From Dioscorea cayenensis subsp. rotundata (Eukaryota; Streptophyta; Magnoliopsida; Dioscoreales; Dioscoreaceae), in NCBI RefSeq assembly GCF_009730915.1, contig NC_052483.1, positions 1,860,001 through 1,924,000 on the forward strand: DNA of 64,000 nt, read 5' to 3'. The notes below the pieces were generated by a model. It was not told where the DNA came from. It was given only the letters and a program-made list of their open reading frames with translations, and did not search any database. Below are positions 1 to 12,939 of the stretch, one piece after another. Each line of letters opens with the position of its first letter. Position 1 is the first letter of the stretch. A program made the position numbers and the translations under genes.

Positions 1-2640
1 AATAATAATAATAATAATATCAAAATGAAGATAATTTTGTGGTCTTTCTTCAATATCATGAGAAAAAAAAAATTATCAAAAAAAATTATTATTATTGTTG
101 AGATTTTAGATGTTTAAAAAAAAAATATTTTAGTTTAAATAAATTAATGATGATAGTCATATTCTAAATTTTTATTTTGTAGAGATTAAAATCAAGTTTA
201 ATGATTTATCAGGTTAGAATAAAGCTAGAAGACTCGGTTTCACCGTCAAATAAAATCTTTAGTTTTTGAATTTTCACACCAATGATCCTGAAGACATGGT
301 GATTAATATTAAGCTTGATTAAGGTGCTTAAATAAGATGGATGATCTCCTACACCGTGGTTAGTATTTGTTACCTTAATGGATTTTTTTTCCCTTTTAAT
401 CTTATAGGCGCCTACCTCCAAAACTAGTGGAACATGTAAGTATGTAAATACTTTCATATCTTATAATGTTACTTTGTTCTATTTTTTCTTTTTATTTAAT
501 ATAATTGTGATGTATATTAAAAAAATAAATAAATCAATAGTAATTAATAGTGTTTTTTTAATTATAAATAAATCACAAGTGAGATTTTCAATATTTAAGT
601 AAAACAGAGGAATAAAACACCAGTACTTTATTACAGTGGTGGTAAAAAAATTATTATTATTTTTTGATAAAGTTAATAAGCGATAAAGCAAAGTATAAAT
701 GAGTACGGAGGTGTACCAGTTATGATGATTTAACTAATTTTTTAGAAATAAATTCTTTGTTAATAAAACATATTTATATTATTTTTTTTAAATAAAGTTA
801 TATTGTCCTACACACTAACTAACTGTATCATTCAAATACTTACACGCTTACATTTTGGTAAGAATTTAACGTACCAACTTACAACACTGGGAGTAGGTTG
901 GGAAACCCAAAATATCAAAACATAGTACCAAAATGGTTGGATAGAAACCTTGCCTTTCTCAATTAGATATGAATGGGGACCAAGTCCCAAAAGTTTTTCT
1001 TATTCTTTTTTTCCTCATTACCAAATGACTGGTTTTTCTTTTTGTCACTTTCAAGATTTACTTCAATAATTTATTATCAAAGACAGAGAATGAGTCAATA
1101 AAATAACTCTTTCTTTTTTCTTTCTTTTTTTGAGAAAATGCGACAAAACTATTCTTTTTATCAAACTACCCATTCTTATTTAATCATTTATTTCTCTGTC
1201 TTTGAAGATACATATACTGTATTTTGCTTTCAAATTGCCCCAACTACATTATTCTATGTTACAGTAATAATAGCGTATATATTGACGATAAACATTTTTT
1301 ATTTAAAAAATTATAAAAAATATATAATTATGAAGATACACTAATTATGGTAATTTATAGATTTTTTAGAAATTTTTTCTGTTTTATATCTTTTGAAAGA
1401 GTGAAACCACTGTTTTTTCTATAGAAGATCTAGGGATAAAATCACTATTTCTCATACATATGACTCACTGGTACGTGATATATATTTATTAAACTTTATT
1501 TTGAACTTATTTTTAGAAAATTACAAAATTACTTATATTTTTAATAAAATAAATAAATAAAATTTTTCATTAAAAAAACCCACCAAGATAAGGATATGAC
1601 AAAAGAGGACATAGAAGAAGAAGAAGAAGTGGTGGGAACTACAAGCTATAGATAAAAAGTATCAAGTCATGGAGACAACAAAGATAAGTGCTAGAATATT
1701 GATAGATGATGAAGCGGCTCAAGAGATGCCACGGAAACAATTAGGTAGTGATAGCACTGGGCCCTTTATTTATTTATTTTTTTAAAAAACTATTCAATGA
1801 TTTTATAATTTTATTTTGTTAGTTATTTTTTTATTTTTAAACGTGAGATTATGGTTTACATGTAGTTGCATGTAATGTATAATTCTGTGGATGTTTAATA
1901 ACAAAAATAAAAATTACGTAATGTATTGTAACTATAATTTAAGACACAAAAAATTGTTCTAAAAATAATGAGTAAAATAAAATTTAATTAAGGTTACAAA
2001 CGTCACAAATAATTTCCTTTTTATTTTTCAGGGTGTGATTAGTAAAAATAAACAAAAACCCCCAACTGTGAAACACAGGCGCAAACTCAACAAACACTTA
2101 CGCATTCATCTTTTGCGGATTTTGAGATTTGGATTTAAAATCTTCCTCGAAATAAATATCTTATAATTCAGGTTTAATTTTTGATGAATTATTTATAATA
2201 TTTGAATACTTTTTCGTTTTATTTTATTTGTTAATTTTATTTAATTTATACTGCTTAAAAAAGTTAGTTGACAATTTAAATTTTATAAAAAATTCTATTT
2301 ACTTTTTTTAAAACTACTTTTGTTTAAAATTCTATTAAGTGAATTATATGATTTAATGCTTAGTTAATTTATAGTTTATTAAAAATTATATAAATACATT
2401 AAATTAAATGATAAATTTAAAAAAAATAAATAAACAAATAAAAAATAAAGAAAAGCTTGTGAGAAAAAAAAATTGTTGTTGTTTATCCATTTTTTAAAAA
2501 TAAAAATAAAAATAAAATTTTGAATATTTTAAATGGTATCACATACTCTATACAATGATTCAGTAATGATTACAACTCGACACTAACAAGCAGACAAATA
2601 GAAGGGTATTTTCGTCATTTTACATACTATAATAATTAAT
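1..2640. other. AT-rich intergenic region upstream of the WRKY gene
   Basis: Long A/T homopolymer and AT-repeat stretches, starting with an (AAT)n tract at 1-20. The short open frames here have no recognisable protein features and low-complexity composition, so I treat them as chance. A GAA microsatellite lies near 1615-1628. Apart from the MITE-like stretch listed separately I see no gene. Confidence 0.6.
2206..2470. repeat. Diverged AT-rich MITE-like repeat, relative of the 7.4 kb element
   Basis: The internal order of short motifs (an ATTTAATGCTTAGTTAATT-like block, then TTATTAAAAATTATATAAAT, then TTAAATTAAATGATAAATTT) matches the element at 7376-7672 in the same order and spacing. Terminal inverted repeats are too eroded to define its ends. 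The assignment rests on similarity to the better-preserved copy. Confidence 0.4.
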
Positions 2641-2649
2641 TATGGGACA

Positions 2650-2655
2650 AGTCAA
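2650..2655 (-). promoter_or_regulatory. W-box core in the WRKY promoter or leader
   Basis: AGTCAA on the plus strand reads TTGACT on the minus strand, the W-box core (TTGAC followed by C or T) bound by WRKY factors. It lies about 210 bp upstream of the WRKY start codon. Auto- or cross-regulation through W-boxes is common among WRKY genes. A six-base motif also occurs by chance, so this is suggestive only. Confidence 0.3.
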
Positions 2656-2737
2656 CGCCGGCATTTCTCCGCCAAATTTTTATTTTTATTTTAAAATTTT
2701 CCATTTAATTTTCTCAATATTTCAGCTCATCTCCAAC

Positions 2738-2761
2738 TTCTTCTTCTTCTTCTTCTTCTTC
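2738..2761 (+). repeat. (TTC)8 microsatellite in the probable WRKY 5' leader
   Basis: Eight TTC units lie about 100 bp upstream of the start codon in a pyrimidine-rich stretch. Pyrimidine tracts of this kind are common near plant transcription starts and in 5' leaders. Confidence 0.7.
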
Positions 2762-2863
2762 GATTTCTCTCCGTTTTCTCAAGGATTTCTCCAAGAAATC
2801 CAGCTGAAATCGGACAAAGATCTTAGAAAGTTGTCAACTTTGTAGCTCTAGAACTCGGATTCC

Positions 2864-4980
2864 ATGCCGGGAAGCGACGACGCGGCGGCTGCGCCGTCGT
2901 TTAGCTCGATTGAGAGCTTGTTCCGAGGTGCCACGCTGGATTTCAGCCCCGGTCCGATGACGCTGCTCTCGAGCTTCTTCGGCGAAGATTCCGAGCTGGA
3001 TTGCCGCTCCTTCTCGCAGCTGCTCGCCGGCGCCGTCGATAGCTCCTCTCTGGCGCAGCCGTCCATGGAGGCTGGTTCGAGATTGGATCTTCGCCGACCA
3101 CCGGAGTTTCCCTTAGGGCATGAGGAATCGCCGGTGTTCACCTTGCCTCAGGGGATTAGCCCTACTTCTCTTCTGCTTGATTCTCGAGGGTTTTTCTCCT
3201 CATCTGGAACGGTATCACCTCTGAATTGTCTTGATATTTCTCTTTTTGATTCTTGGAATTTGAAGATCTAACCCAAATTTAGGGCAAAAAGGAAGTACTT
3301 GATTTCAAAGTTTATCCCAATTTTGACAAAGGTTTCCAATGCACATTGACAAGGGACATACCTTTCTTGTCAAAGATTGAACCCAAATATGGAAACAAAA
3401 GAGTATCTGATTTCAAAGTTCATACTAATTTTGACAAAGATTTTCACTTTTCAATGCACATTGAAAAACATATGTTTGATTTTGTTTGATTGTTGTTTCC
3501 TGATTATTCTCAATGTTCAGTTCGGTATGTTGGATCAACAGGACTTGCAGTCTAATACTGACATCGGTGTTCCTCGAGCTGAATATCAATCTCTAACGAC
3601 TTCGCAAACTTCAAGCTCTGCTATCAACATGATGCCAATCCAACAGAACTTGTTTCCGGATCAAAGATCTCAGGTTGTTGTCGATAAGCCTGCCGATGAT
3701 GGCTATAATTGGCGAAAATACGGGCAGAAACAAGTGAAGGGAAGTGAGTATCCTCGGAGTTATTATAAGTGTACTCATCAGAATTGTCCTGTTAAGAAAA
3801 AAGTCGAACGAGCTATGGATGGTCAGATAACTGAGATAATCTATAAGGGTCAGCATAATCATCCGAAGATTGCAGCATATAAGCGTGTTAAGGAAGGTGG
3901 TGGTGTTAATGAGTTGAATGAGAATTATGAGAATGATAATTCTGGTGTTTCAATGTCAAAGAGAGATCGGGAATATGGCAATGGTACATCTGAACAGTTA
4001 TCTGGTTCAAGTGACGATGAAGATGAAGTAGATGAAACTGAGGGAAAGACTGATGTAGGCACTGATTGTGAGCCGAATGCAAAACGAATGCAAGTATTTT
4101 TAAGCTGTCGTGTTTGTATGATTATTGTTGTTGTTTTTGTTATGTTGCTGAATTTAGTTTTGCTGTTTATTGGGCAGGAATGTGGATGGAAAGGTGATTG
4201 AGTCGAATTCTTCACACCGGACAGTAACAGAGCCGAGAATTATTGTGCAAACTACTAGTGAAGTTGATCTTTTGGATGATGGTTATAGATGGCGCAAGTA
4301 TGGTCAGAAAGTAGTGAAAGGAAATCCTCATCCTAGGTATTGATAATTTTCGTCCGATGCAGATGAGCCTTTTATTATATGTACATTTATTCATGCAATT
4401 ATTCGCCTTTATCTTCTTTCTGTAAAATTGTAGTAACTGCTGAGATTCGTTGTGGATCGATCTCATATTTCTTTTACCAGTAGCTATTAAATTCAATGAG
4501 ATTACCCTCAACACCAATCGAAATCTTAATGGTGGTAAACATCACAAGTGTTCTGCATTTTTTTTTACAAGTAAACAAACTGTACTAAATTTTCATGCCG
4601 TTTTGTCTGAATTTTCATTCTGTTTATTATAAAAAACTTTAGACGAAACTCATTAATGTTATCTGTGTTTGTTCATGCATTGCAGGAGTTATTATAAGTG
4701 CACTAATGCAGGATGCAATGTCAGGAAGCATGTCGAAAGAGCTTCATCGGATGCCAAAGCTGTAATAACAACTTATGAAGGGAAACATAATCATGAAGTA
4801 CCTGCTGCTCGGAACAGCAGCCATGTTACTAATTCTGCAAACGGCAATGTTCTGCAACCGAAAGCACAAAGGATGACTTCTACCAATCCGACGGCCTACT
4901 TCAGTAGACCGAATTTCAATGACAATGATCAACGGTCGGTTGCACTTCTGCAGATGAAACAAGAGCATGAAGTAGCTTAA
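2864..4980 (+). CDS. Group I WRKY transcription factor (two WRKY domains), four exons
   Basis: Exons 2864-3211, 3521-4089, 4178-4336 and 4686-4980 join in frame to about 456 residues. The N-terminal part has a Ser/Pro-directed cluster ([15 protein letters not shown]) like the MAPK-site region of WRKY33-type proteins. The first WRKY domain has WRKYGQK at about residues 180-186 followed by a C2H2 zinc finger ending HNH. An acidic linker ([13 protein letters not shown]) follows. The second domain has WRKYGQK at about 344-350 and a C2H2 finger; an intron splits it after the GNPHPR codons, as is typical for the C-terminal WRKY domain. The protein should bind W-boxes (TTGACC/T) in the nucleus; group I members of this shape act in defence and stress signalling. 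Intron 2 only keeps frame if it starts with GCAAGT, so it is a GC-AG intron. Orthology to WRKY33, 25/26 or 4 is not resolved. Confidence 0.93.
3293..3466 (+). repeat. Imperfect tandem duplication inside WRKY intron 1
   Basis: A block containing TTGATTTCAAAGTTTAT, AATTTTGACAAAG and AATGCACATTGA occurs at about 3293-3350 and again at about 3401-3466, 108 bp later, with several substitutions. It lies inside intron 1 (3212-3520) and does not affect coding. Confidence 0.65.
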
Positions 4981-5212
4981 TTTTGCAAAAATTCTCATTA
5001 GAAGTTGATGATGTTTAATGTTTATCGACAAATGAAACAAGTTCTTCACAACCGGATGTTGAAAATTCTTGAAATACTCTCAAATACTTTGTGATCGAGC
5101 TCGTTTATTTACTTTATACAAGACGTAACTGTAGGGTACAAAACCGATGTATTTTATTCTGAAACTGGATCATCAAATCACATTTATGAATTGGAAGTTT
5201 ACACACACTGTG

Positions 5213-5377
5213 CATGAATTTATCTGAATTATGAGAAGAATGAATGGATGTTACAATCAAATTTATGAATTATGGAACATGAATTGATCTGAATTATGAG
5301 AAGAATGAATGGATGTTTCAATCAAATTTATATGGAACATGAATTGATCTGAATTAGGAGAAGATTGAATGGATGTG
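5213..5377 (+). repeat. Three-copy tandem repeat of 60-65 bp
   Basis: Units begin at 5213, 5278 and 5338, each opening with CATGAATTGATCTGAATTA or a close variant and continuing GAGAAGAATGAATGGATG. The third unit is cut short at about 5377. Units differ by a few substitutions and one 5-bp indel. It lies just downstream of the WRKY gene, possibly in its 3' UTR or immediate flank. Confidence 0.8.
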
Positions 5378-5814
5378 GTCCACTTTAATAAAAGAACCAT
5401 TTATTCTGCAGCCTGGATTGATGGAACTCTTCACTTTGTTCTGTGCATTCAGCAATGGATGCAATGGAGAAAAGGTAATGTCTAAAAAAGCAGAACAAAA
5501 GAAAAGGTTGAATGCCATTTACCTTTTCTGCATGAGTTTCAGTGTTTGTTTAAAGTGAATCATTTTAAGGAAAGTGCTTTGATTTTTTTAATAATAATTT
5601 TAAGTGAATTATGAAAGAAGTTGAGAATCTTTATCATGTGGGAAAGAGGGGACCAAGTTATGATGTTACTTCCTCTCTTTGTTTGTGTTCTTGTTGTTTA
5701 ACTCAAGAGGCATGAGCCTTCTTTTACCTTTATAATAATAATATAATATATGAATAATAGATTGATTGATAGATAGATAGTGAATCTAATGTCTTTTTTT
5801 TTTTTGTAAATGTT

Positions 5815-6150
5815 CTAACCCTGACCCGGTGGTGCAACCTGGGAGGCTTTTGGATCACGAGTCAATGATCGAATAGATTGAATCTGGTCATAAATATAAT
5901 ATATATTTTTTATAATTTTAATGGTATAAAATTTAATCAACATATTATCAAATGACACTGAAATATAATTTAAAATATAAATTTAAGCGAATCCAAATTA
6001 AAGAAATATAAAATAAATTTTATACATACCTTCTGTTAACCGATTCAATCTATTCAACTAGGCTAATTTATAAATTCTTTACGTAAGGTTTTTTTATAAC
6101 CCTGACCTGATAACATGATCAAGTCCAATCCAACCAAGTCAAACCGGGTT
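5815..6150. repeat. Possible degenerate inverted-repeat element
   Basis: GAATAGATTGAATC near 5871 is matched in reverse complement by GATTCAATCTATTC near 6044. CCCTGACC motifs lie outside each arm, near 5819 and 6100. The compositional contrast with the surrounding AT-rich DNA suggests an old element. No clean target duplication was found. Confidence 0.3.
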
Positions 6151-7375
6151 TCAAAATATTGCTTTATTATAAATATTGATATTAACACTAATATTTTTGT
6201 CTTGTTTTTCCCACGGTTAACAAACTTTTAAATATAAAATACTATATATGTAATATTTTTGTTAGTTTGGTTTAGTTTAGAATTATAATAATCACCACTG
6301 ATAAATAATATAGTCAAATTTTAGATGGATTAGTTGGGTTGGTTAAACTTTTAAGTTGATGCGTCCAACATAGAACAATCAACTCCACTGGTATGAGTTT
6401 ATCATCTATATATATATATTTATATATTTATTTATTTATTTAATTTTGCCACTTTCTTGAGGAATGAGTGAGATTGCTTTTCACCTTCTTCACTTCCCAA
6501 AAATAAATCATAATTTTAAAAAAAAATATATTTTTCTTGCCATTTTTATAACAAATTTTTATGTTTCATTTTAGTTAGAAATGTATGTCAATAATCGTTT
6601 TAATTTTTGTTATATATAAAATCTTCTTTATAATGTAAATTATTAGATTTTCTTTTTTTGAAAAGGTGGATAAACCAATTATTAGAAATTTATATATTAC
6701 GTTGAAAAAAATCTTTCTTTTTTTGTTTAATTTAAATTAAATGCATCTAAATAAAATAATAAAAAATTTATGAGATGTTTTTGGAAAGCCACTTTATGCC
6801 ACAAATTTTTTTCTTTCTATTTTTCATGGGTGGAAAAAAACAACAAAAAAATCATAAAAAAATAAATAAATAAAGCCTAACACAAACAAATAAAAAAATA
6901 ACAAAAATTAAAAGCACAGTATTTATTATGAGCTTGAAAAACAGCAAGACAGTATAAAAAGAAGAAAAAAAAAAAGAGAAAGGGAGGACAAATGAAGTTG
7001 GTTATATTCCCTCATTCTTTTGACTTTGTTTCTTCATTTGGTCAACCCTACTAGAAGTCTACAAACAATCCAAAGCAAGAACACTACAAAACAAACCATT
7101 TTTCTCCAAACCCTAGAAAAAGGAATTGGACAGCAACTTGACACAAGTCCACACAATTCAATGCATTCACATTATAATACTTTAAATATGTTATGTAATA
7201 AAAAAGGTTTGTTGTCTGTTTTTTTTATAAAAACAATAAACACCGTCGAAAAGGTATATGGATACTAATGTCAATGTACTAATCACAATAGTTTAATAAT
7301 TCTCTAAAAATTTATCATATGAAATGATATTAACATCTAAAATAATAAAAATCAGTATATGTGTTCAAAATGATA

Positions 7376-7672
7376 CTCTTTCTATTCATTTTTACTTATC
7401 AAATTTACTTAATTCATACCAATTAAGAAAAAAGTTGGTTAAAGTTAATTATTTACATATATTTTATAAAAAAAAATTTCATTACTTTCCAAAATCACTC
7501 TTATTTAAAACAATAAAACTCCATTGGTGGAGCATATAATTTAATGCTTGTTGATTCTGGTTTATTAAAAAATTATACAAGTATATTAAATTAAAGAGTA
7601 AGTTTGGAAAAAAAAATTATTTAATACTGCACAAAATTTCTAATGTGACAAGTAAGAAAGAACGGATGAGAA
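7376..7672. mobile_element. Stowaway-like MITE
   Basis: The ends are imperfect terminal inverted repeats: the left end starts CTCTTTCTATTCATTTTTAC and the right end in reverse complement reads TTCTCATCCGTTCTTTCTTA, followed on both sides by ACTT(A/G)TCA. Both ends are flanked by TA, the target duplication of Tc1/mariner-type elements. Stowaway family ends usually resemble CTCCCTCCGTTCC. The interior is AT-rich and non-coding, about 297 bp in total. Two diverged relatives lie at 2.2 kb and 52 kb. Confidence 0.6.
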
Positions 7673-8329
7673 TATATCATGAATCAAAATCTAACAATGG
7701 TAAATCTCTTATCATATAATTTGGGAGGGTGGAACATACAATTCTTAGATGACCCACATTAAGTACCAATAAATAATGAATACTTATAAAAAAAGGGTAA
7801 ATAATGAATTCTTAGATGATCTACTATTAGGAACCAGGCGATGACACATGGCTTTCGCTTTCTACATTGTTATAGGAGGCCCTCGAGATTTGAAAACCTC
7901 CGACACAACTGCAAAAAAATTAAAAAGGCTTTGTCACGTAATTTTGTCAAAAAAATAAACATTTAATTATAAATATTTATATTAATTCAATTATTAATTC
8001 AGAGTACATTAAAAACTAAACAAGAACTAAGAAAAAGACAAGTGGAGAAAAATGTTAAAATGTTTTTCCTACAAATATTAAATAATAATAAAATAAATAA
8101 ATAAATAAATAAATAAAATAGATTAAAAAGGGTTTTGGTTCCCGCGTTGATCTCCCCGGCCGTTATTTAATCCCGGCAATCTCGGCAAGAAAAAGAGAGA
8201 TTGAAGCCCAATAGACGTCAAAGGTCCCACCTTTTCTCCCCCTTTTAGCATCTCCGTTCCAATCCCTAGATCCCACCACCTTTCTCCCCGATCTCCTCCT
8301 TCCCCGGATGGTCCTCGCCGCCGCCGGAG

Positions 8330-11300
8330 ATGGGCTGCGTCGCCTCCAAGAAGGCGGTCTCGGTGACCCCCGCATTCGAGCGCCAGGACTCCAGCGCCGT
8401 CTTGGCCTCGTCGTCCCTGCGATGCCGGACTGGGAGCGGTGGCCCTGAGCCGAAGGACGATGGCGAGAGGATTGAATCAGGGGAATCCGGGAGGGGGAGC
8501 TCCAATTTCACCAATTCCCGGAGCTTTCGATTGAGGAATTTGCATAGGTATATTGAAGGGGAGCAGGTCGCCGCCGGCTGGCCGTCTTGGCTCTCCGCTG
8601 TCGCCGGTGAAGCTATTCAGGGGTGGGTGCCTCTCAAAGCTGACAACTTTGAGAAGTTGGAGAAGGTGATGCTGTTCCTTATTTTCTATTATTTCAAAAA
8701 GCCCCCTTTTTCCCCCTTTTTTTCTTTATTTCCTTTTTGCTCGATTGATTGATTTTGTGAGTTTTGGGGGCAAAAGAATATATATGTCTTTGTCTTGCTT
8801 GCTGATGATGTGTTTGGAGTAGCTATCATGATGTGTTTGATGAATGACGCAATGAATTTTTTGCCCCTTTTTTAAGCTGTTGTTTTTCTGGGGATTGAAA
8901 TCATGAGAGGCTCTTTTTTTTCTTTTTTGTGGCTATGATCATGACTAATTTTTCTGGAGCTAGAGTAACATGCTAATGTTTCATTTGGTTTTATTATGAA
9001 AGTTCATTGCTAATCTTTTGTTTCGTGTATAATGACTATCATCTTACTCATAGATACTAAATGATACAGTTTTTTTTTGTTTGTTCTTTTCAATCAATGC
9101 ACGTCAGTATATGTTTTTTTGACCTGAAAATTTCTAACTTTATGTTTCATATCTAAGTAGGTTGGACAAGGCACGTATAGCAGTGTGTTTAGAGCTCGTG
9201 ATGTTGAGACTGGCAATATTGTTGCAATGAAGAAGGTTCGGTTTGACAATTTTGAGCCAGAGAGTGTTAGGTTTATGGCACGAGAAATACAAATACTTCG
9301 AGGGCTTGACCATCCAAATATTGTCAAACTGGAGGGGATTATCACTTCTCGATTATCTTGTAGCATTTATCTGGTGTTTGAATATATGGAACATGATCTT
9401 GTGGGGTTGTCATCTTCTCCTGACATCCAATTCACAGAATCACAGGTTTGTCGTTTTTGTTTTTCCTTGAGAAACTTATTTGATTCTAGTTAAATGTTAC
9501 TGTTTGTAGTGGAATAGAATTTCGAAAATGTTTGAACATCTACAAACCTCATTGAATACTGTAGGTGAAGTGCTATATGCATCAGTTGCTATCTGGACTT
9601 GAACATTGTCATTCTCGTGGTATCATTCATCGTGACATCAAGGGTGCCAATCTTTTAGTTAATAATGAAGGAATTCTAAAAATCGCCGACTTTGGTCTGG
9701 CAAACTTCTGTGATTCTAGGAAAACACAACCGTTGACAAGCCGGGTTGTGACATTGTGGTACCGTCCCCCAGAACTTCTTCTAGGATCAACAGACTATGA
9801 AGCGACTGTGGATCTATGGAGTGTTGGTTGTGTCTTCGCAGAGATGTTTGTCAAGAAGCCTATTTTACAGGGTAGAACCGAGGTATTCCGAATATATTTA
9901 GCCATTTTCTTACACAAGATTTCTCATTTTCTCTAAGTTATTTTGCTATGACTAGAATTATGGTGGGTGATTATAAGCTCCAGTCATCGATAACCACATG
10001 TTATAAATTCCTCTTTGTTTTCATTGTGGTGTTTTGGGTGTCAGCTTGTTAATTGTGCTTAACTGATGAATTACTCTATATTAAATTATTTCTCTTTTCT
10101 GTTTAAACCCCTAGAATTCAAAAGTATGCGTAATTTCTTCATTGAAAGTTTTGAATTCTCAAAAAGTTGCTTCACTTCTATGTTCAGGTCGAGCAATTAC
10201 ACAAAATCTTTAAGCTTTGTGGTTCCCCATCAGATGAATACTGGAAGAAGTCTAAGTTGCCGAATGCAACAATTTTCAAACCACATCATCCTTATGCAAA
10301 TTGCCTTTGGAGTACATTCAAAGATTTGCCAGCAAATGCCTTCCGACTGTTAGAAACTTTTCTGTCTGTTGAACCCCACAAGCGGGGAACTGCCTCATCT
10401 GCTCTTGTTTCTGAGGTAGCTCACGCATTGAATGTTTTCTCATTTGTTTACTCTATTATTAATATTTCTTCTTAAAGTTCAGCCATTATGACAATCTCTG
10501 TTGCTAGTGTATAAACAGAAACCTTAACACAAGGTAGCAATTAGCTGCATATATCGCGGAACCAGACGAAAATTTACTAAAATCCTATACAAATGTCTTC
10601 TGATGTATGCATGCAATCAATCACTTGAATGGTTTTAAGAGATTGGTCTTTAGTTAAGACTTCCTGCAATATCTGTGACCTTGCTTAATTTGGAATTGGA
10701 TAATGAAAAAAAGAAAGCCAATGTATATATATTTGGGTTATGTTTGCTTGATGATAACTTTATATATATCTTATCACCATTGAGTGTTTGTAATTTTTTT
10801 CCAACATGTTAATATAGTTTAATTAATTATATGTTACCATGTCGTACTCTACTAATCTTTTTATATTTGTTCTCAGTACTTCACCACCAAACCTTATGCA
10901 TGTGAACCTTCAAGCCTGCCAAAATACCCTCCTAACAAGGAGATCGATGCCAAATATCGTGAGGAGTCACAAAGGTGAGCTTTATAAATTATCACATTGA
11001 TCATATAATTGTCATTCACATAACCCTCTTAAGTTTTTTTTTCTACACATCCTCTTAACAGAAACTGAAATATCACTTTCATGTTTCCAGGAAAAAACAG
11101 GCTGCTAAAAGAGGACATACAACAGTAAGAACATCAAGAGTCTACAGAACTTCAAGAGAACCATTTAATCAAAATAAATTAGCTGTTCGACAAGAGGTAT
11201 CTTTCTTTTCGCATAAATAACATAAATTGTTCTTTTGGCTCCTGAGATTATGAAGTGCTTTTGTTGTTTTGGCATTTTAGGAGTCTAAAACAAATGCTCA

Positions 11301-12074
11301 GGACAATGGTGAAGGTTATGTGAAGCCAAATCATCGAAGCGTGAATGGTGACACAAGACTTTTTGTCGACCTACAGCCAATGGCCACAATTAATCCTTCA
11401 GATAAGGGTCGACATGTGAAGCATATCTCCCAAGGCGACATTCCTTTCTCCGGGCCCTTGCTCGTTCCTGCATCCAGTGGCTTTGCGTGGGTTAAAAAGC
11501 CAAAAGAGGACCAGCCATTTGCTAGATCTCTCAGTAAATCTAGCTCAAAACGCAGTGCCTCTGGCGCATCAGAGTCATCGGGTACTCTACAAGCCAAGAA
11601 TAGTCTCGAGTCAAGAATCCAATCAAATGGAGATGCTGCGAACGGAGCCTCTGCTTGTTCTGGAGGTCACGGACAAAGTGAATTTGCTAAGTATGCAATG
11701 CTGAAAAAATGGGCACAATTAGAGTGTCCGGATTCATTTGACGCTTCAGATATGTACCATTCACAGAAGTTCACTGAAGCATTTTACTCGAAAGATTTGC
11801 TGCCATCTAACCACAGCATTCTGGTAAGAAATCCACAGAAAGTACACTTGCAAGTTCCAACTTAGTAATTTACCATCTTATTTATTATCTTCAGGATTAT
11901 CACGTCGAACCAGAAAAGGTTGAATTCTCTGGGCCTTTATTGTCCCAATCCCATAAAGTGGATGAGCTTTTGCGGAAACACGACCGACATATCCGCCAAG
12001 CCACTCGCAGATCATGGCTCCGGAGAGGTAACAAACAACAGATCATTGAAATTTCATCAAGTGAATCAAAATGA
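8330..12074 (+). CDS. N-myristoylated CDK-like Ser/Thr kinase (plant At1g54610/IBS1-type)
   Basis: Eight exons (8330-8665, 9161-9445, 9565-9882, 10188-10415, 10877-10974, 11091-11196, 11281-11823, 11895-12074) join without a break to about 697 residues, a usual length for this family. The start MGCVASKK fits N-myristoylation at Gly2 with an acylatable Cys3, so the kinase is probably membrane-bound. The kinase domain starts near residue 107: Gly loop VGQGTYSSVF, Lys in AMKKVRF, a cyclin-helix-like segment MAREIQILRGLDHPNIV, catalytic HRDIKGANLL (Asp about 231), DFGLA (Asp about 249) and WYRPPELLLG. CDK-type features such as DLWSVGCVFAEM and GRTEVEQLHKIFKLCGSP are present. The C-terminal third is low-complexity and basic, ending in a conserved LRKHDRHIRQATRRSW segment. 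Relatives are linked to immunity priming, but a specific role is not shown by sequence. All introns are GT-AG. Confidence 0.93.
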
Positions 12075-12939
12075 ACCTGTATCCATCTCACTTGCTGTTT
12101 CTTCAGTGACAGGGATCAAACAAGGAAAGTAGAGACAGTATGTGGCATGGATATTAAGGACCAGTCAGTCTTAAATAGAAGGCATGTTCCAGTGGCTCTA
12201 CCGAACACGGCAGCATGGCGATAATGATTACGGAAGCGAAAAGTGGTCTCGGATTATGATAGCTGAACTACCACTTCCATCTCTAGTTCAAATTTGTGGA
12301 TCCTGTGCTTCCTTTCAGTTAGATCCTACAATGTTGGCTCTGCTGATACTTCACCATTATTGCCATTAATTTGCAGCTAACTATATTCTGCAAATGACTT
12401 CTTGTTGAGTGTACAATAAACAAAGTGATTCCTTGGAAATGTGAATGTAAACATGTTCTTGAGAGCTTGTAAATGCTTCAAGAGCCCTTCTTGTAAAAAA
12501 GATAGCGTTTTTATGTTCATAATTATTACCGATCAAACGCCATGGTTTGGTCTTGATTTTGATGATCAAAGACTAATAATCTTCATGAAGTTGTGATTCT
12601 CTTGATAAATTTAACATTATACTTTGTATGGATTTTCTTGGTAATGAAGCAATCCAACTGCTCTTCATTCAAACATGATTTTGTGCACTAATATTCATCA
12701 AGTTCATATATATATATATATAAAGAGCTTTGTAAAATACTGTTTGATTTGCAAGTTATTGAGGATCATTAGTTCAACGAAAGAAAACAAACTTATTACA
12801 GTGCATATAATGTATAGAAGAGTTTATATAGATACATGAGCATGCATAATAAGATGTTGCAGAACTGAAGCATGAGGAGATTGTTTGCCTGATGAGCTTT
12901 TGCAATGTTTGCCGAAAGATGACAACTCCGTGCTTGTTA
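12075..12939. other. Convergent 3' flank shared by kinase and EDR2-like genes
   Basis: The kinase stop codon (12072-12074) and the minus-strand stop codon (12940-12942) face each other across 865 bp. The stretch should hold both 3' UTRs. It contains a short (TA)n tract near 12710-12722. No gene is seen. Confidence 0.6.

Larger units (their letters stand above)
4981..8329. other. Intergenic region between WRKY and kinase genes
   Basis: The first few hundred bases are probably WRKY 3' UTR. The rest is AT-rich DNA with the tandem repeat, inverted-repeat and MITE features listed separately. The last 150 bp before 8330 turn GC-rich and CT-rich and are probably the kinase leader. I see no further gene. 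Confidence 0.55.

Noticed and set aside
2642-2845. Small open frame just upstream of the WRKY start, a possible regulatory uORF
   Set aside because: It is low-complexity (Phe run from the TTC repeat) and shows no conserved peptide; the TSS is unknown, so it may not even be transcribed.
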